NCBI RefSeq assembly: GCF_025370775.1
Contig: NZ_JAMXEX010000009.1
Coordinates: forward strand, 1-64,000
Direction: 5' to 3'
From: Ancylothrix sp. D3o
GTDB lineage: Bacteria > Cyanobacteriota > Cyanobacteriia > Cyanobacteriales > Oscillatoriaceae
Length of the DNA stretch: 64,000 bases
Shown here: positions 34,460 through 43,133 of the stretch, piece by piece
Numbering within the stretch: position 1 is the first letter of the stretch
Layout of the letters: every line of letters starts with the position of its first letter
Notes under the pieces: model-generated
Databases searched by the model: none
Told to the model about the DNA's origin: nothing
The model's input: only the letters and a program-made list of their open reading frames with translations
Made by a program: the position numbers and the translations under genes

Positions 34460-35298
34460 TTTCTGTCTCTAAACCCAGAACTCCTGCTATTTTACAAAGA
34501 AATGGCGCTAAGTGGTTGTCTGAATTACAGGCAGCAAAAAAAAATTTAGACGCAATCCAAGCTAATCCTAAAGCAACGCCGCAAGAGATTGCTAAGACGA
34601 AGAAAAAACACGATGATGCTATAAACAAATATCGCCACAAAAACATTAAATCTGAGCTAGAAACCATATTTAATGGAAAATGTGCCTATTGTGAAAGCAA
34701 AGTTACAACCACAGGCTATGGTCATATCGAACACTTTTTCCCAAAAGGAGACCCCCAATATCTACACCTAACCTTTGATTGGCAAAATCTTTTACTTTCA
34801 TGCGAAATCTGCAACAATGCTCAACATAAAGGAACAAACTTTCCCCTCGACTCTAGTGGCAATCCCTTGCTGATCAATCCAAGCGATGGGGTTACAGAGA
34901 TCAATAAGCATCTAAAATTTTCTTGGGATCAAGTGGATGGTGCGAAAATAGAAGGTCGTGATGACAGGGGTAAGAAAGTTGTAGAGATCTTTGACCTCAA
35001 TAGCACTAGCGGCACCCGCAAGGAGTTATTTAAGCACCGGAAAAAGATAGTCAAAGATATGCTCTGCGTGTTAACATTTTCTCAAACAATTGCTGACCCT
35101 CACCACAAATCAGAAGCCATCCAATTGTTAACAGAATACTGCCAGCCTACTGCTGAGTATAGTGCATTTGCTCTGGTGTATATTCTCCCTTACCTAGCTC
35201 ATCACTTTCGCATTCCAGAGGCAATTATCCTTTTAAAACAAGTTAGCCAGCGCAGTCCCGCCTATGGTGAGTGGGCTCGTGTTGACGCTCTGCCTTAA
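34456..35298 (+). CDS. ptuB: HNH endonuclease, TIGR02646/Septu PtuB-like
   Basis: A 280-residue HNH nuclease. The nuclease core has CAYC (76-79), HIEHFFPKG (90-98), DWQNLLLSCEICN (108-120) and a following basic His-Lys (NAQHKG), so zinc-structuring cysteine pairs and the HNH histidines are all present. The N-terminus (about 20-65) is a basic helical segment. The C-terminal 130 residues are helical without a known motif. TIGR02646-type proteins are the HNH components of Septu and of retron-associated defence cassettes. Translation is coupled to the ATPase gene by a 4-bp GTGA overlap. No retron reverse transcriptase is present nearby. Confidence 0.87.
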   Translation: MISVSKPRTPAILQRNGAKWLSELQAAKKNLDAIQANPKATPQEIAKTKKKHDDAINKYRHKNIKSELETIFNGKCAYCESKVTTTGYGHIEHFFPKGDPQYLHLTFDWQNLLLSCEICNNAQHKGTNFPLDSSGNPLLINPSDGVTEINKHLKFSWDQVDGAKIEGRDDRGKKVVEIFDLNSTSGTRKELFKHRKKIVKDMLCVLTFSQTIADPHHKSEAIQLLTEYCQPTAEYSAFALVYILPYLAHHFRIPEAIILLKQVSQRSPAYGEWARVDALP

Positions 35299-35317
35299 CA
35301 GCCAACACCAGATCATA

Positions 35318-35338
35318 GGGTGGGCCTTTCACCCACCC
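35318..35338. terminator. Bidirectional hairpin between the Septu-like genes and the VWA gene
   Basis: GGGTGGG (35318-35324) pairs with CCCACCC (35332-35338) across CCTTTCA, 20 bp after ptuB and 7 bp before the convergent VWA stop. There is no long T-tract, so function as a terminator is plausible but unproven. Confidence 0.55.
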
Positions 35339-35345
35339 GACAAAA

Positions 35346-36584
35346 CTATTGCAAAACTGTCTTAGAAACAATTCGAGTTTTCTTGCGATCCGCCTCAGAA
35401 AGGTCTTGTCCCGCCTGTAAACGAGTCGCACTTGTTTGTAAAACCGTAGCACCCCCCTTATCACCCATTTGCAAAGCAGTTTTCGCCGCAGTTTGTAACA
35501 TCGTTGCAGCCCCCGCACGATCACCCTGCTGTAATTTTGCCTCAGCAATTTGAGTTTGCCGGTATTTAGCCAAAGCCAAAATATGCTGCTGAACCTCCGC
35601 ATTAGGCGCCGGCACATAACTCGTCAAAACATTAATATCCACCGGCACAACATCCGACAAAACATTTTGCCTTCCCGCCGTCGGATCATCATAACGAACC
35701 TGCACATTAGTCAACAACTGCCGGCCCGCCGGAAACTGACCCACATACATATTCGCCACAATAATACGCGGCGAATCCTTCATCAAATCCCCCAAACGAA
35801 CCATATACTTATTCCCATCTTGTTGCACCGGCAACTCAATCGTTTCGGGAGCCACCTGAGCCACCGGCTTAAGTTCAGCCAAACGCACCTTTGGCATCAA
35901 CTCAAACAACAAATAAGCATCAGTCAAACCCACAGACTGAATCCGATTAAACACCAAAGAAAACTTTTCCGTCGCCTGATCAGGACGCTCAATATAAGAA
36001 AGAGAACCCCCCGCCGCATCAGAAATTTTCTCCAAAACATTTTGATTCCAATGATCACCAAACCCCAAAGTATTCAGCGTCATCTTAAACTCCGCCGCCA
36101 AACCAGCCAACTTTAAACAACGGTCATTATCACCATGCTCATTTTCCCCATCCGTCAGCAAAAACGCTTGAGAAACCGTATCCTTTTTCCCCTTTGCCAA
36201 CTCATCAATCCCCTGTTTCAACCCCTCATCAATAGCAGTACCGCCTTCCGCATGAAGCTTCTCAATTTGCTTTTTAATACGCTCCTTATCCTCTATAATT
36301 TGATTAGAAACAATCACCTTTGCGCGGTGATCAAACGCCACAACCGAAAGCCGATCCCCAGGATTAAGCCTATCAACTAGCCGGTAAGCCGCCTGCTTCA
36401 CCGTATCCAAAGGCCGGCCCCCCATCGAACCACTGTGATCCAAAATCAAACACAAATTCAGAGGCACACTGCGATCCATCGAATCCGCTATCGCAGACAC
36501 AGAAATCGAAAGTTGCCGTTGACTGCTTGATTGGGACGCATCCAAATTGCCATCATTCCAAGCCGGTTGCAAATTCACTCGCAT
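35346..36584 (-). CDS. VWA domain protein
   Basis: A 412-residue protein. A von Willebrand factor A domain (about 45-225) has the metal-site motif DHSGSMGG (D-x-S-x-S) and the later Thr/Asp residues in LLTDGENEHGDN. The C-terminal part (about 230-412) is a beta-rich then helical tail (QILALAKYRQTQIAEAKLQQGDRA), with no membrane segment. Such proteins bind partners through Mg at the MIDAS. The ATG at 36584 was chosen since family proteins begin MRVNLQPAW-like; the frame extends 34 codons upstream without conserved residues. It is divergent from clpR, with 395 bp between. Confidence 0.82.
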   Translation of the reverse strand: MRVNLQPAWNDGNLDASQSSSQRQLSISVSAIADSMDRSVPLNLCLILDHSGSMGGRPLDTVKQAAYRLVDRLNPGDRLSVVAFDHRAKVIVSNQIIEDKERIKKQIEKLHAEGGTAIDEGLKQGIDELAKGKKDTVSQAFLLTDGENEHGDNDRCLKLAGLAAEFKMTLNTLGFGDHWNQNVLEKISDAAGGSLSYIERPDQATEKFSLVFNRIQSVGLTDAYLLFELMPKVRLAELKPVAQVAPETIELPVQQDGNKYMVRLGDLMKDSPRIIVANMYVGQFPAGRQLLTNVQVRYDDPTAGRQNVLSDVVPVDINVLTSYVPAPNAEVQQHILALAKYRQTQIAEAKLQQGDRAGAATMLQTAAKTALQMGDKGGATVLQTSATRLQAGQDLSEADRKKTRIVSKTVLQ

Positions 36585-36979
36585 AATCAGACCAATTCCT
36601 GCAAAATCAACATTTATAAAAAAAACAACAGCAGCAAATGTCCCCCTTCCGCAGAAGTTTCCAGACATCCCACTACTACTCAGCATAAATTAGCCAACCC
36701 AGAACTGACCAAAAAAGCCGACTCCCATCTTCCCCCCCCTACTCCCAGACTCAGCAACCTCAGCAAGCTCAAAAAATCGACTCAGGCTGAGAACCAGACT
36801 CAGGAACCTTTGCCTGCTTCAATTCCAGTTAAAGCCTCCCTACTTCTAAGCACTCACCACACAACCATCGGCCATCCAAAAAGCCGGTCGTGAAATTACG
36901 CCCTTACCCAGCCGCAATGCCTATCCCAACCACGCTACTATGTAAAAGATAAAGACATTATATTAGGTAGCGATTCCCC
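36585..36979. other. Divergent intergenic region (VWA / clpR)
   Basis: A 395-bp spacer between two genes transcribed apart. It must contain both promoters. It is rich in CTCAG/CTGAG words at about 36745-36810. I see no terminator and no credible ORF; an overlapping plus-strand frame (36531-36893) is of low complexity. AGGTAGCGATTCCCC precedes the clpR ATG. Confidence 0.6.
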
Positions 36980-37669
36980 ATGAACTCACCCATAAAGGCC
37001 GTTCAATCAGGCTACTCTTACGGCGATGCCTACTACCGCACCCCCCCTCCAGACCTAGAATCGCTACTTTTAAAAGAGCGCATAGTTTATCTGGGGATGC
37101 CCTTATTTTCTTCCGACGACGTAAAGCGAAGTGTCGGCTTAGATGTCACCGAATTAATTATCGCCCAACTGCTTTATCTTCAATTTGAAGACGCCGACAA
37201 ACCCATATATTTTTATATCAACTCCACCGGCACATCTTGGTATGGCGGCGAAGCAATTGGCTTTGAAACAGAAGCCTTCGCAATATGCGATACCCTCAGC
37301 TACATTAAACCTCCCGTCCACACCATTTGTATTGGTCAAGCAATGGGAACCGCCGCCATGATCTTAGCCTCCGGCACCAAAGGACATCGCGCCAGTTTAC
37401 CCCACGCCACCATCGTTTTAAACCAATCAAAAACCGGTGCCAGAGGGCAAGCAACCGACATCCAAATTCGAGCAAAAGAAGTTTTAGCCAACAAACAAAC
37501 CATGCTCGAAATACTCTCAAAAAACACCGGCCAGTCAATGGAAAAAATCTCCAAAGATACCGACCGGATGTTTTACCTGACCCCTGCTCAAGCCAAAGAA
37601 TATGGCCTCATCGACCGGGTTTTAGAAAGTCCCCAAGACCTACCAAAACCCCTCGCAGCAGTCTCCTAA
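36980..37669 (+). CDS. clpR: ClpP-like subunit ClpR (catalytically inactive)
   Basis: A 229-residue ClpP paralogue. The serine position of the GQAxSMGA motif is missing: the loop reads IGQAMGTAAMILASG. The histidine loop reads ATIVLNQSK, where active subunits have RIMIHQP, so His is replaced by Asn. The rest of the fold is intact, including [17 protein letters not shown]. This is the cyanobacterial ClpR signature; ClpR combines with ClpP3 in a mixed core partnered by ClpC. The next gene, 45 bp downstream, is the active clpP3, as expected for the conserved clpR-clpP3 operon. Confidence 0.93.
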   Translation: MNSPIKAVQSGYSYGDAYYRTPPPDLESLLLKERIVYLGMPLFSSDDVKRSVGLDVTELIIAQLLYLQFEDADKPIYFYINSTGTSWYGGEAIGFETEAFAICDTLSYIKPPVHTICIGQAMGTAAMILASGTKGHRASLPHATIVLNQSKTGARGQATDIQIRAKEVLANKQTMLEILSKNTGQSMEKISKDTDRMFYLTPAQAKEYGLIDRVLESPQDLPKPLAAVS

Positions 37670-37714
37670 AACTTGTTAAAATCAACAGCAAACCCCCACA
37701 AAAAATAAACTCCT

Positions 37715-38308
37715 ATGCCTATTGGTGTTCCTAGCGTTCCTTACAGACTTCCCGGCAGTACATACGAGCGGTGGATTGATATTTACACCCGCCTAAGTCA
37801 AGAACGAATTATTTTCCTTGGCCAAGAAGTAACCGACTCCTTAGCAAATCGAATAGTCGCCTATTTGCTATATCTTAATTCCGACGACTCCAGCAAACCA
37901 ATCTACATTTATATCAACTCTCCTGGGGGTTCCGTCACCGCTGGCATGGCAATTTATGACACCATGCAATATATCAAAGCCGAAATCGTCACCATTTGTG
38001 TTGGTCAAGCAGCCTCAATGGGAGCATTTTTGTTAGCCTCCGGCAGCAAAGGCAAACGATTAGCCCTACCCCACGCCCGCATTATGATTCACCAACCGCT
38101 AGGGGGAGCACGCGGACAAGCCACCGATATTGATATCGAAGCAAAAGAAATTTTGCGTGTGCGTCAAAACCTCAATGAAATATTAGCTCAACGCACCGGC
38201 CAAACCATCGAAAAAATCCAAAAAGATACCGACCGCGACTATTTCATGTCTGCGGCGGAAGCAAAAGAATATGGCTTAATTGATCAAGTCATCGAAGAAC
38301 AACGTTAA
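37715..38308 (+). CDS. clpP3: ATP-dependent Clp protease proteolytic subunit (ClpP3)
   Basis: A 197-residue active ClpP serine protease subunit. The catalytic Ser is in [14 protein letters not shown], His in [10 protein letters not shown], and the Asp is expected near the conserved [10 protein letters not shown]. It assembles with ClpR into the heptameric ring and works with a Clp ATPase. It lies 45 bp after clpR; the terminator at 38324-38366 closes the operon. I call it clpP3 by synteny with clpR; sequence alone would say only clpP. Confidence 0.92.
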   Translation: MPIGVPSVPYRLPGSTYERWIDIYTRLSQERIIFLGQEVTDSLANRIVAYLLYLNSDDSSKPIYIYINSPGGSVTAGMAIYDTMQYIKAEIVTICVGQAASMGAFLLASGSKGKRLALPHARIMIHQPLGGARGQATDIDIEAKEILRVRQNLNEILAQRTGQTIEKIQKDTDRDYFMSAAEAKEYGLIDQVIEEQR

Positions 38309-38323
38309 CATTCTCGAAAACTC

Positions 38324-38366
38324 AAACCCCACCCGCCGGAAAATCTGGAGGGTGGGGTTTATTATT
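38324..38366 (+). terminator. Terminator of the clpR-clpP3 operon
   Basis: AAACCCCACCC (38324-38334) pairs perfectly with GGGTGGGGTTT (38350-38360), 11 bp with a 15-nt loop, followed by ATTATTGCTAAAT. It starts 16 bp after the clpP3 stop. Confidence 0.88.
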
Positions 38367-38451
38367 GCTAAATATTAAGTTTTTGACGTTTTACAGAAAT
38401 TGCCGACAGCATTGATGTGGTTTGAGGAAAGCAAACAGCCAACTTAAAACC

Positions 38452-39498
38452 ATGCAAATTCGCTGTCTTACCCTTAAAAAAAGCTTCACCATCACCTTTA
38501 TCACTCTCACATTTATCAGCCTCCCTGCCACCGCCCTCACCGTCGAAGAAGTACCCAATTCCAGGCGTATTAATGGAGGGTGGGTAACAGATACGGCAAA
38601 TATCCTCACCCCCGAAACTGAAGCCCAACTCAATGAAATGATTTCCCAATTAGAAGCAAAAAATGGCTCCGAAATTGCCGTTGTCACAGTCTCAGATACA
38701 GCACCTTCCGCTACCACCAAACAATTCGCTACAGCCCTATTTAATCGCTTAAAAATCGGTAAAGCCGGTCAAAATAACGGCGTTCTTTTCTTAATCTCCA
38801 CCGGCAATCGTCGCGTTGAAATTGAAACCGGCACCGGCCTCCAAACCATTTTACCTAACTTTTTTGTCACCAACATCATCAAACAACAAATCACCCCCAG
38901 ATTTAAGCAAAACGACTATAACGGCGGAACTATTGCCGGCACAAAAGCCTTAGTTGTTACCTTGCAAAATTATCAGCCGGTTAATAACGTGCCGATTTCC
39001 TCCGCACCCCTGCAACAAACTCAGCCGGTGCCGGTTCAAACTTACTCAAATTCAAGCGACTCTGATTGGATAGAGTTAGGATTTTTGTTGGTCGTTATTC
39101 TTTTGATAATTTTGGTAATGATTTTTTTATATCGGGTTTTGAACTTAATAATAAAAAACTTAATAATTCAACGCCAAAAAATTCAAAAAAAATTTGAATT
39201 TAGGGGAAATTTTAGTGATGCCATAACCTCTACTTACGAGGACGAATATGCTCTTAACGACTCGATTTTAAATACTTATGTAAATATAGCAAAAGAAATC
39301 AATTGCGGTAGCTCTGAAAGCAATAACAGGAGCGATGTTTCTAAGCCTAGCAACAGTCCTGAAAGTAGTAATAGCTGGTGGAGTTCAGATAATAGCAGTA
39401 GTTCCGAAAGCAGCAGTAGCAGCAGCTATGAAAGTAGCAGTAGCAGCGACTATGGCGGAGGAAGCAGTAGTGGCGATGGAGGCGGCGACAGTTGGTAA
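38452..39498 (+). CDS. TPM domain protein (YgcG family)
   Basis: A protein of about 348 residues. A signal peptide (LKKSFTITFITLTFISLPATA) precedes a TPM domain (about 35-165, with GWVTDTANILTPETEAQLNEM, GSEIAVVTV and NNGVLFLIST); a transmembrane helix sits at about 205-230; the C-terminus is a low-complexity Ser-rich tail ending GGGSSSGDGGGDSW, as usual for this family. TPM proteins act in photosystem II repair (TLP18.3) or at membrane surfaces with phosphatase-like folds. The domain would face the lumen or periplasm. Start at the ATG 38452; a TTG ten codons earlier is possible, since a GAGGAAA follows it. Confidence 0.85.
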   Translation: MQIRCLTLKKSFTITFITLTFISLPATALTVEEVPNSRRINGGWVTDTANILTPETEAQLNEMISQLEAKNGSEIAVVTVSDTAPSATTKQFATALFNRLKIGKAGQNNGVLFLISTGNRRVEIETGTGLQTILPNFFVTNIIKQQITPRFKQNDYNGGTIAGTKALVVTLQNYQPVNNVPISSAPLQQTQPVPVQTYSNSSDSDWIELGFLLVVILLIILVMIFLYRVLNLIIKNLIIQRQKIQKKFEFRGNFSDAITSTYEDEYALNDSILNTYVNIAKEINCGSSESNNRSDVSKPSNSPESSNSWWSSDNSSSSESSSSSSYESSSSSDYGGGSSSGDGGGDSW

Positions 39499-39518
39499 AA
39501 ACACCTAACCCCCCTTCC

Positions 39519-39563
39519 CTACAAGGAAAATAGGCATAAAAGTTAGTCTTGCTTTCCTTGTAG
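39519..39563. repeat. Perfect 11-bp inverted repeat downstream of the TPM gene
   Basis: CTACAAGGAAA (39519-39529) and TTTCCTTGTAG (39553-39563) form an 11-bp stem with a 23-nt loop. No T-tract follows on the plus strand. It may be a processing or stabilising element, or a small mobile-type palindrome. Confidence 0.65.
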
Positions 39564-39682
39564 CACTCCCCACCCCAAACTTTAGAAATTTTAGAGCCTA
39601 ATTTAATCTCAGAATACAATCTCAGAAAACTTTGTGCCAAAATTATTATTAAAAATGGTTCTCCCCTCTCTCCCAAAAAAAG

Positions 39683-40279
39683 ATGAACATAGCGGACTGC
39701 TACCGACTATTACAATTAAAATCCGATGCCCGCCTTGCCGACATCAAAGCATCCTACCGGCGTCTAGCAAGACTGTACCATCCCGACGCCAACCCCCAAA
39801 ACCCCCAAGCCCACGAAAAATTTATCCAACTTAATCAAGCCTATAAACTAATACTTGAAAGCATCCCCCCAGAAGAACCGGCACCACAGCAACCAAAAAA
39901 AGAACCCGTGCAAACCCAACCCACCAAAACTAAAGTTACCCGCAAATCACCCAACTTTCAACAAAACCCCAACCTATCCGACATAGAAAAACAATTAAAA
40001 CAACAGTCATACTTACAACTACAACATCACCTAAAATCGAAAAAATTTCCCCGCGCCATCGCCCTCATAGAAGGCTTAGCCCAACGCATCCCCCAAGATC
40101 CAGAAGTCAGACAATGGCAAGCCATCACCTATCAACGTTGGGCAAGACAACTCATCGAAGAAAAACAAATCGAAAAAGCCAGAATTTACCTCAAAAAAGC
40201 CCTCAGAACCGACCCCCATAACCGCACCCTGTGGTCAGAAGTAGAACGCGATTTTCGCCGGCTAGAAAGCATATTTTAA
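39683..40279 (+). CDS. J-domain protein with C-terminal TPR
   Basis: A 198-residue protein. The N-terminal J-domain (1-65) has the HPD motif in YHPDANPQNPQAHEKF and a helix-IV NQAYKLI; this lets it stimulate DnaK ATPase. A charged low-complexity linker (70-105, PAPQQPKKEPVQTQ) follows, and the C-terminus (about 115-195) has TPR-like helices (QRWARQLIEEKQIEKARIYL). It lacks the Gly/Phe and zinc domains of DnaJ. Several cyanobacterial paralogues of this shape exist. Its 3' end is followed by a hairpin that overlaps the convergent GH13 gene. Confidence 0.85.
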   Translation: MNIADCYRLLQLKSDARLADIKASYRRLARLYHPDANPQNPQAHEKFIQLNQAYKLILESIPPEEPAPQQPKKEPVQTQPTKTKVTRKSPNFQQNPNLSDIEKQLKQQSYLQLQHHLKSKKFPRAIALIEGLAQRIPQDPEVRQWQAITYQRWARQLIEEKQIEKARIYLKKALRTDPHNRTLWSEVERDFRRLESIF

Positions 40280-40287
40280 CCTTATTT

Positions 40288-40314
40288 GGTTGGGTTATTC
40301 AAGCCAACCCAACC
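40288..40314. terminator. Convergent-gene hairpin overlapping the GH13 stop
   Basis: GGTTGGGTT (40288-40296) pairs perfectly with AACCCAACC (40306-40314). The right arm lies in the last codons of the minus-strand GH13 gene (stop at 40299), so it can serve both transcripts. Confidence 0.65.
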
Positions 40315-41951
40315 AACACCAAAGCCTCCAATTCTTTCACATCTAAAACTAACCTATCACCCTCAGATTTTACTTCCTTACCCGTCAATAAATCCCGCCA
40401 ACTTCCCTCTAGCGAAACCTCATATCCCCGCAAAACCTGATTTGAAAAATTTGCCACCACAGCCACCCGCGAAGCCTCGCCACACCAACGCAAATAACCC
40501 AACACCTGCGCCTCCTCATCTTCACAGAAAAACTCGATATTATCAGACTTGATTGCCGGCTCATTTTTCCGCAAATCAATTAACCTTTTATAAAACTCAA
40601 ACAAATCGCGATGAGGCTGATAATTTAACAACTGCCAATTCAGCTTATTTTCTTGATTTGGCAAATGGCAAGTTACCTCCCCAAACTCTTCACCCATCGA
40701 CAACATCGGTACACCCATCGCCGTCATCAACAAAACAGCCCCTAACTTTGCCCGTTTAAAAGCCTCCACCTTATCAGCCGTCCGAAAAGCCTCCTCAGCC
40801 ATCAAATGATCTCTATCGTGACTGGCAAGATAATTAATCACACTGGTACAGCCCGGATACCCATGAATTTTTGCATCTAAACTGCCTTTTATCTTATCCA
40901 AATCAAACGTATCCCCCGCAATATTTTCTAAACCATAAATCCGAAAACTCTCACGCCAGCAGCCATCAAACTCGCCATCTTTCCCCACAATATCAACCAC
41001 CTCTGGGATATATTCAGCAATATTATAAAAAGGCTTATTTCCCGCCGCTTTTTTTGCCTCTTCCCCAAGCCAGCGCAAAAACTTACGATTTGCCAATTGA
41101 CGCACCGCATCATAGCGAATGCCATCAAAATGAAACTCCTTTACCCAAAAGCGCACCACATCCCCAATAAACTGCCAAGCCGGGTAAATTTGCAACTTTT
41201 GATCATAATTATCGTAATTAAATTCTGGCCCCCAATAATTCGCAGGATCATCAGGATAGTGCATATATTCGTAATACCAATAATTCCGATCTATCAACAG
41301 TAAAGGGCATTCTTCCTCACAGTGATTATAAATACCATCCAAAAACACTCGAATCCCGCGATAATGGCACTCATCAATAAAACGCTTTAAATTTTCACTG
41401 CTGCCATAGCCATTTCTCAAAGCAAGGAAATAACGCACTTTATAGCCCCAATAATATTGTTTTGGCGCTTCATAAATTGGCATCAATTCAATGGCATTTA
41501 TCCCCAATTCACAGAGGTAATCTAACTTGCTAAGCAAAAAAGCAAACTTATCCTCATTTTCAGCTTGATCGCCACAAAAATCAGGAATTTGCATTTCATA
41601 AATCACTAACTCGTTATTTTGCGGCAAAACTTGATCATCATATTGCCAGACATAAGTATCAAGAATTTTTGCTCCATCTTTGAGACGCAACACACTAATT
41701 TCTCTATCAGGCTCAATTTCAGTGGTATATGGATCATTAACCTCCACCCATTGATCCGGCTGAAAATTGCTGCTTTGGGTTTGGATGCGAAATTTGTAGC
41801 GATAAACACCATCTTCTAAATCAATTACTGCCCGAAAATAACCATCCTCACCCTTATTCATGGTGATTTCTTGCCAGTCTGAGAAACAGCCGATCAGACT
41901 TGCAGCTTTATTATTCGGTGCAAACAACTTAAACTCAATCGCGTGTCTCAT
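40299..41951 (-). CDS. GH13 alpha-glucan enzyme with N-terminal CBM48-like domain
   Basis: A 550-residue enzyme. The N-terminal 95 residues resemble a CBM48-type glucan-binding module (EFKLFAPNNKAASLIGCFSDW, YRYKFRI). The catalytic (beta/alpha)8 barrel has the GH13 blocks: VFLDGIYNHC (region I), GIRYDAV (nucleophile Asp), FYNIAEYIPE (acid/base Glu) and INYLASHDRDH (third Asp). The C-terminal 80 residues are a beta-sandwich. This layout fits branching/isoamylase-like or alpha-amylase enzymes; exact specificity is not decided. Possibly acts on glycogen. The long 581-bp intergenic region upstream contains its promoter. Confidence 0.85.
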   Translation of the reverse strand: MRHAIEFKLFAPNNKAASLIGCFSDWQEITMNKGEDGYFRAVIDLEDGVYRYKFRIQTQSSNFQPDQWVEVNDPYTTEIEPDREISVLRLKDGAKILDTYVWQYDDQVLPQNNELVIYEMQIPDFCGDQAENEDKFAFLLSKLDYLCELGINAIELMPIYEAPKQYYWGYKVRYFLALRNGYGSSENLKRFIDECHYRGIRVFLDGIYNHCEEECPLLLIDRNYWYYEYMHYPDDPANYWGPEFNYDNYDQKLQIYPAWQFIGDVVRFWVKEFHFDGIRYDAVRQLANRKFLRWLGEEAKKAAGNKPFYNIAEYIPEVVDIVGKDGEFDGCWRESFRIYGLENIAGDTFDLDKIKGSLDAKIHGYPGCTSVINYLASHDRDHLMAEEAFRTADKVEAFKRAKLGAVLLMTAMGVPMLSMGEEFGEVTCHLPNQENKLNWQLLNYQPHRDLFEFYKRLIDLRKNEPAIKSDNIEFFCEDEEAQVLGYLRWCGEASRVAVVANFSNQVLRGYEVSLEGSWRDLLTGKEVKSEGDRLVLDVKELEALVLVGLA

Positions 41952-42532
41952 AAATTTTGCTTTTTTTCTCAGATTTGAAAACGGTTTTTCTCAGAAATGT
42001 AATGAAATTTTACGCAACAGAATTTTCAGAATTATTCAAAGCCTCTACTGTTAAGCGTTGCGCCGGCCTGAGAATGAAGAACTTTAAACTTATTGGTAGT
42101 TTTTGTTACAAACGCTCCACTAAAAAGCTTTTAAATTCGCAGACAATCTATGTTGTTCGAGGTCACATACAGCCTGCATCCCTCTAAAGAAATAGAGAGA
42201 TTTTCGCTTTTTTGTTGTTTGTTTTACAAAACTTAACAAACGTAACAAAAATAACAGCCGAGGTTGTGACTTTAGAAACATTTAATCACCCAATGAGATG
42301 AAGCTACAGAGGGAGGTATAGCGAAACAAAACAAGAGAAAATGAAGTCAAGAGCAGCAAGGACTGAGGGGCAAACCCATAAAGAAGCCCTCAAAAACCTA
42401 CTGAAAGCCAACCGCAATACTTTCTGACAATCAAGCCTAAAAATACGGATTGTTAGTTAAAGTATTGAAAATAAGAAGCAGGGAAGCATCCAAACTGCCC
42501 AATTCCTCTAACAATAGATTAAGGAGTTTATC
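41952..42532. other. Intergenic region upstream of GH13 and of the 77-residue gene
   Basis: A 581-bp AT-rich spacer with short plus-strand frames that do not look coding. It contains a small imperfect repeat with T-run near 42180-42225 (CTCTAAAGAAATAGAGAG followed by CGCTTTTTT) and the start of the next gene's leader, which ends in AAGGAG. I see nothing else. Confidence 0.55.
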
Positions 42533-42766
42533 ATGGTTAAAGAAATGTGCTGGTTATCCGCAATGGGAAACGACGGCCAAAAAATTTTACACTTGCGAAC
42601 TCAAGCCAACCAACCCTGGCGTCCCTATACATCTTTCCCTCAATTTTCTGTACCCGACTACCGCATTCCTGGGGGTTCAAAAGGTTGGGCAACATATCAA
42701 AAACTCAGAAATGAAGGCTGGGCTTTAATTTCAAGCATTCCCAATCAACAGCAACAAGCTGCCTAA
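42533..42766 (+). CDS. Hypothetical small cyanobacterial protein
   Basis: A 77-residue protein of unknown function. The start is firm because AAGGAG at 42521-42526 lies 6 bases before the ATG. It is Trp-, Tyr- and Pro-rich (MCWLSAMGNDGQ, PYTSFPQFSVPDYRIPGG) with no signal peptide. I do not recognise the family, though the pattern looks conserved. It is followed by a long-loop terminator (42786-42859), so it is monocistronic. Confidence 0.75.
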   Translation: MVKEMCWLSAMGNDGQKILHLRTQANQPWRPYTSFPQFSVPDYRIPGGSKGWATYQKLRNEGWALISSIPNQQQQAA

Positions 42767-42785
42767 ACCGTGCAACTATCAATTA

Positions 42786-42859
42786 TAAAAGCGCCTTTGT
42801 GGGTCAATCACAACCATTCAAAAAACTATTACACACTCTCATCCAAAAAGGCGCTTTTT
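42786..42859 (+). terminator. Long-loop terminator after the 77-residue gene
   Basis: AAAAGCGCCTTT (42786-42797) pairs over 12 bp with AAAGGCGCTTTT (42847-42858); the loop is 49 nt. The right arm is followed by TTCCCCTATTTT. Such a large loop is unusual for a simple terminator. Confidence 0.75.
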
Positions 42860-43082
42860 CCCCTATTTTATTAGGCTTTACCAAGTTTTTTATCACCAAC
42901 TAAATACCCGTTTAAATTTCCCATAAATAGTAAAAAAAATCTATATAAAAACCTGCTCGGCGATAAAGTTACCGGGTTTTTCTCTCCCACAGTCATACAT
43001 AAAAAAACTGCTATATCTGCTGATCCTGTGCCGCCATCCACTAGGAAAATCTACCCTTAAATAAAAAACCTAAAATTTCCAT

Positions 43083-43115
43083 AAAAAAAACCCCTTTCCC
43101 AAAGTGAAAGAGGTT
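43083..43115 (-). terminator. Terminator of cphB
   Basis: On the minus strand AACCTCTTTC pairs with GAAAGGGGTT (one mismatch), followed by TTTTTT. It begins 20 bp past the cphB stop. Confidence 0.85.
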
Positions 43116-43133
43116 AATAAACAATACAAAAAC

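Larger units (their letters stand above)
42767..43133. other. Convergent intergenic region with two terminators
   Basis: A 367-bp spacer. Two terminators lie in it, one for each convergent gene. Between them (42860-43080) is AT-rich sequence with no ORF or repeat that I can support. Confidence 0.6.

Noticed and set aside
33116-35298. Retron with ATPase/HNH effectors
   Set aside because: No reverse transcriptase or msr/msd-like inverted repeats within several kb; the pair fits Septu better.
36531-36893. 120-codon plus-strand frame near the VWA/clpR spacer
   Set aside because: Overlaps the VWA N-terminus antisense; residues look like reverse-complement coding artefacts (Ser/Thr/Pro/His-rich).
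41957-42187. 76-codon frame upstream of the GH13 gene
   Set aside because: No start signal, low complexity; the surrounding region looks non-coding.
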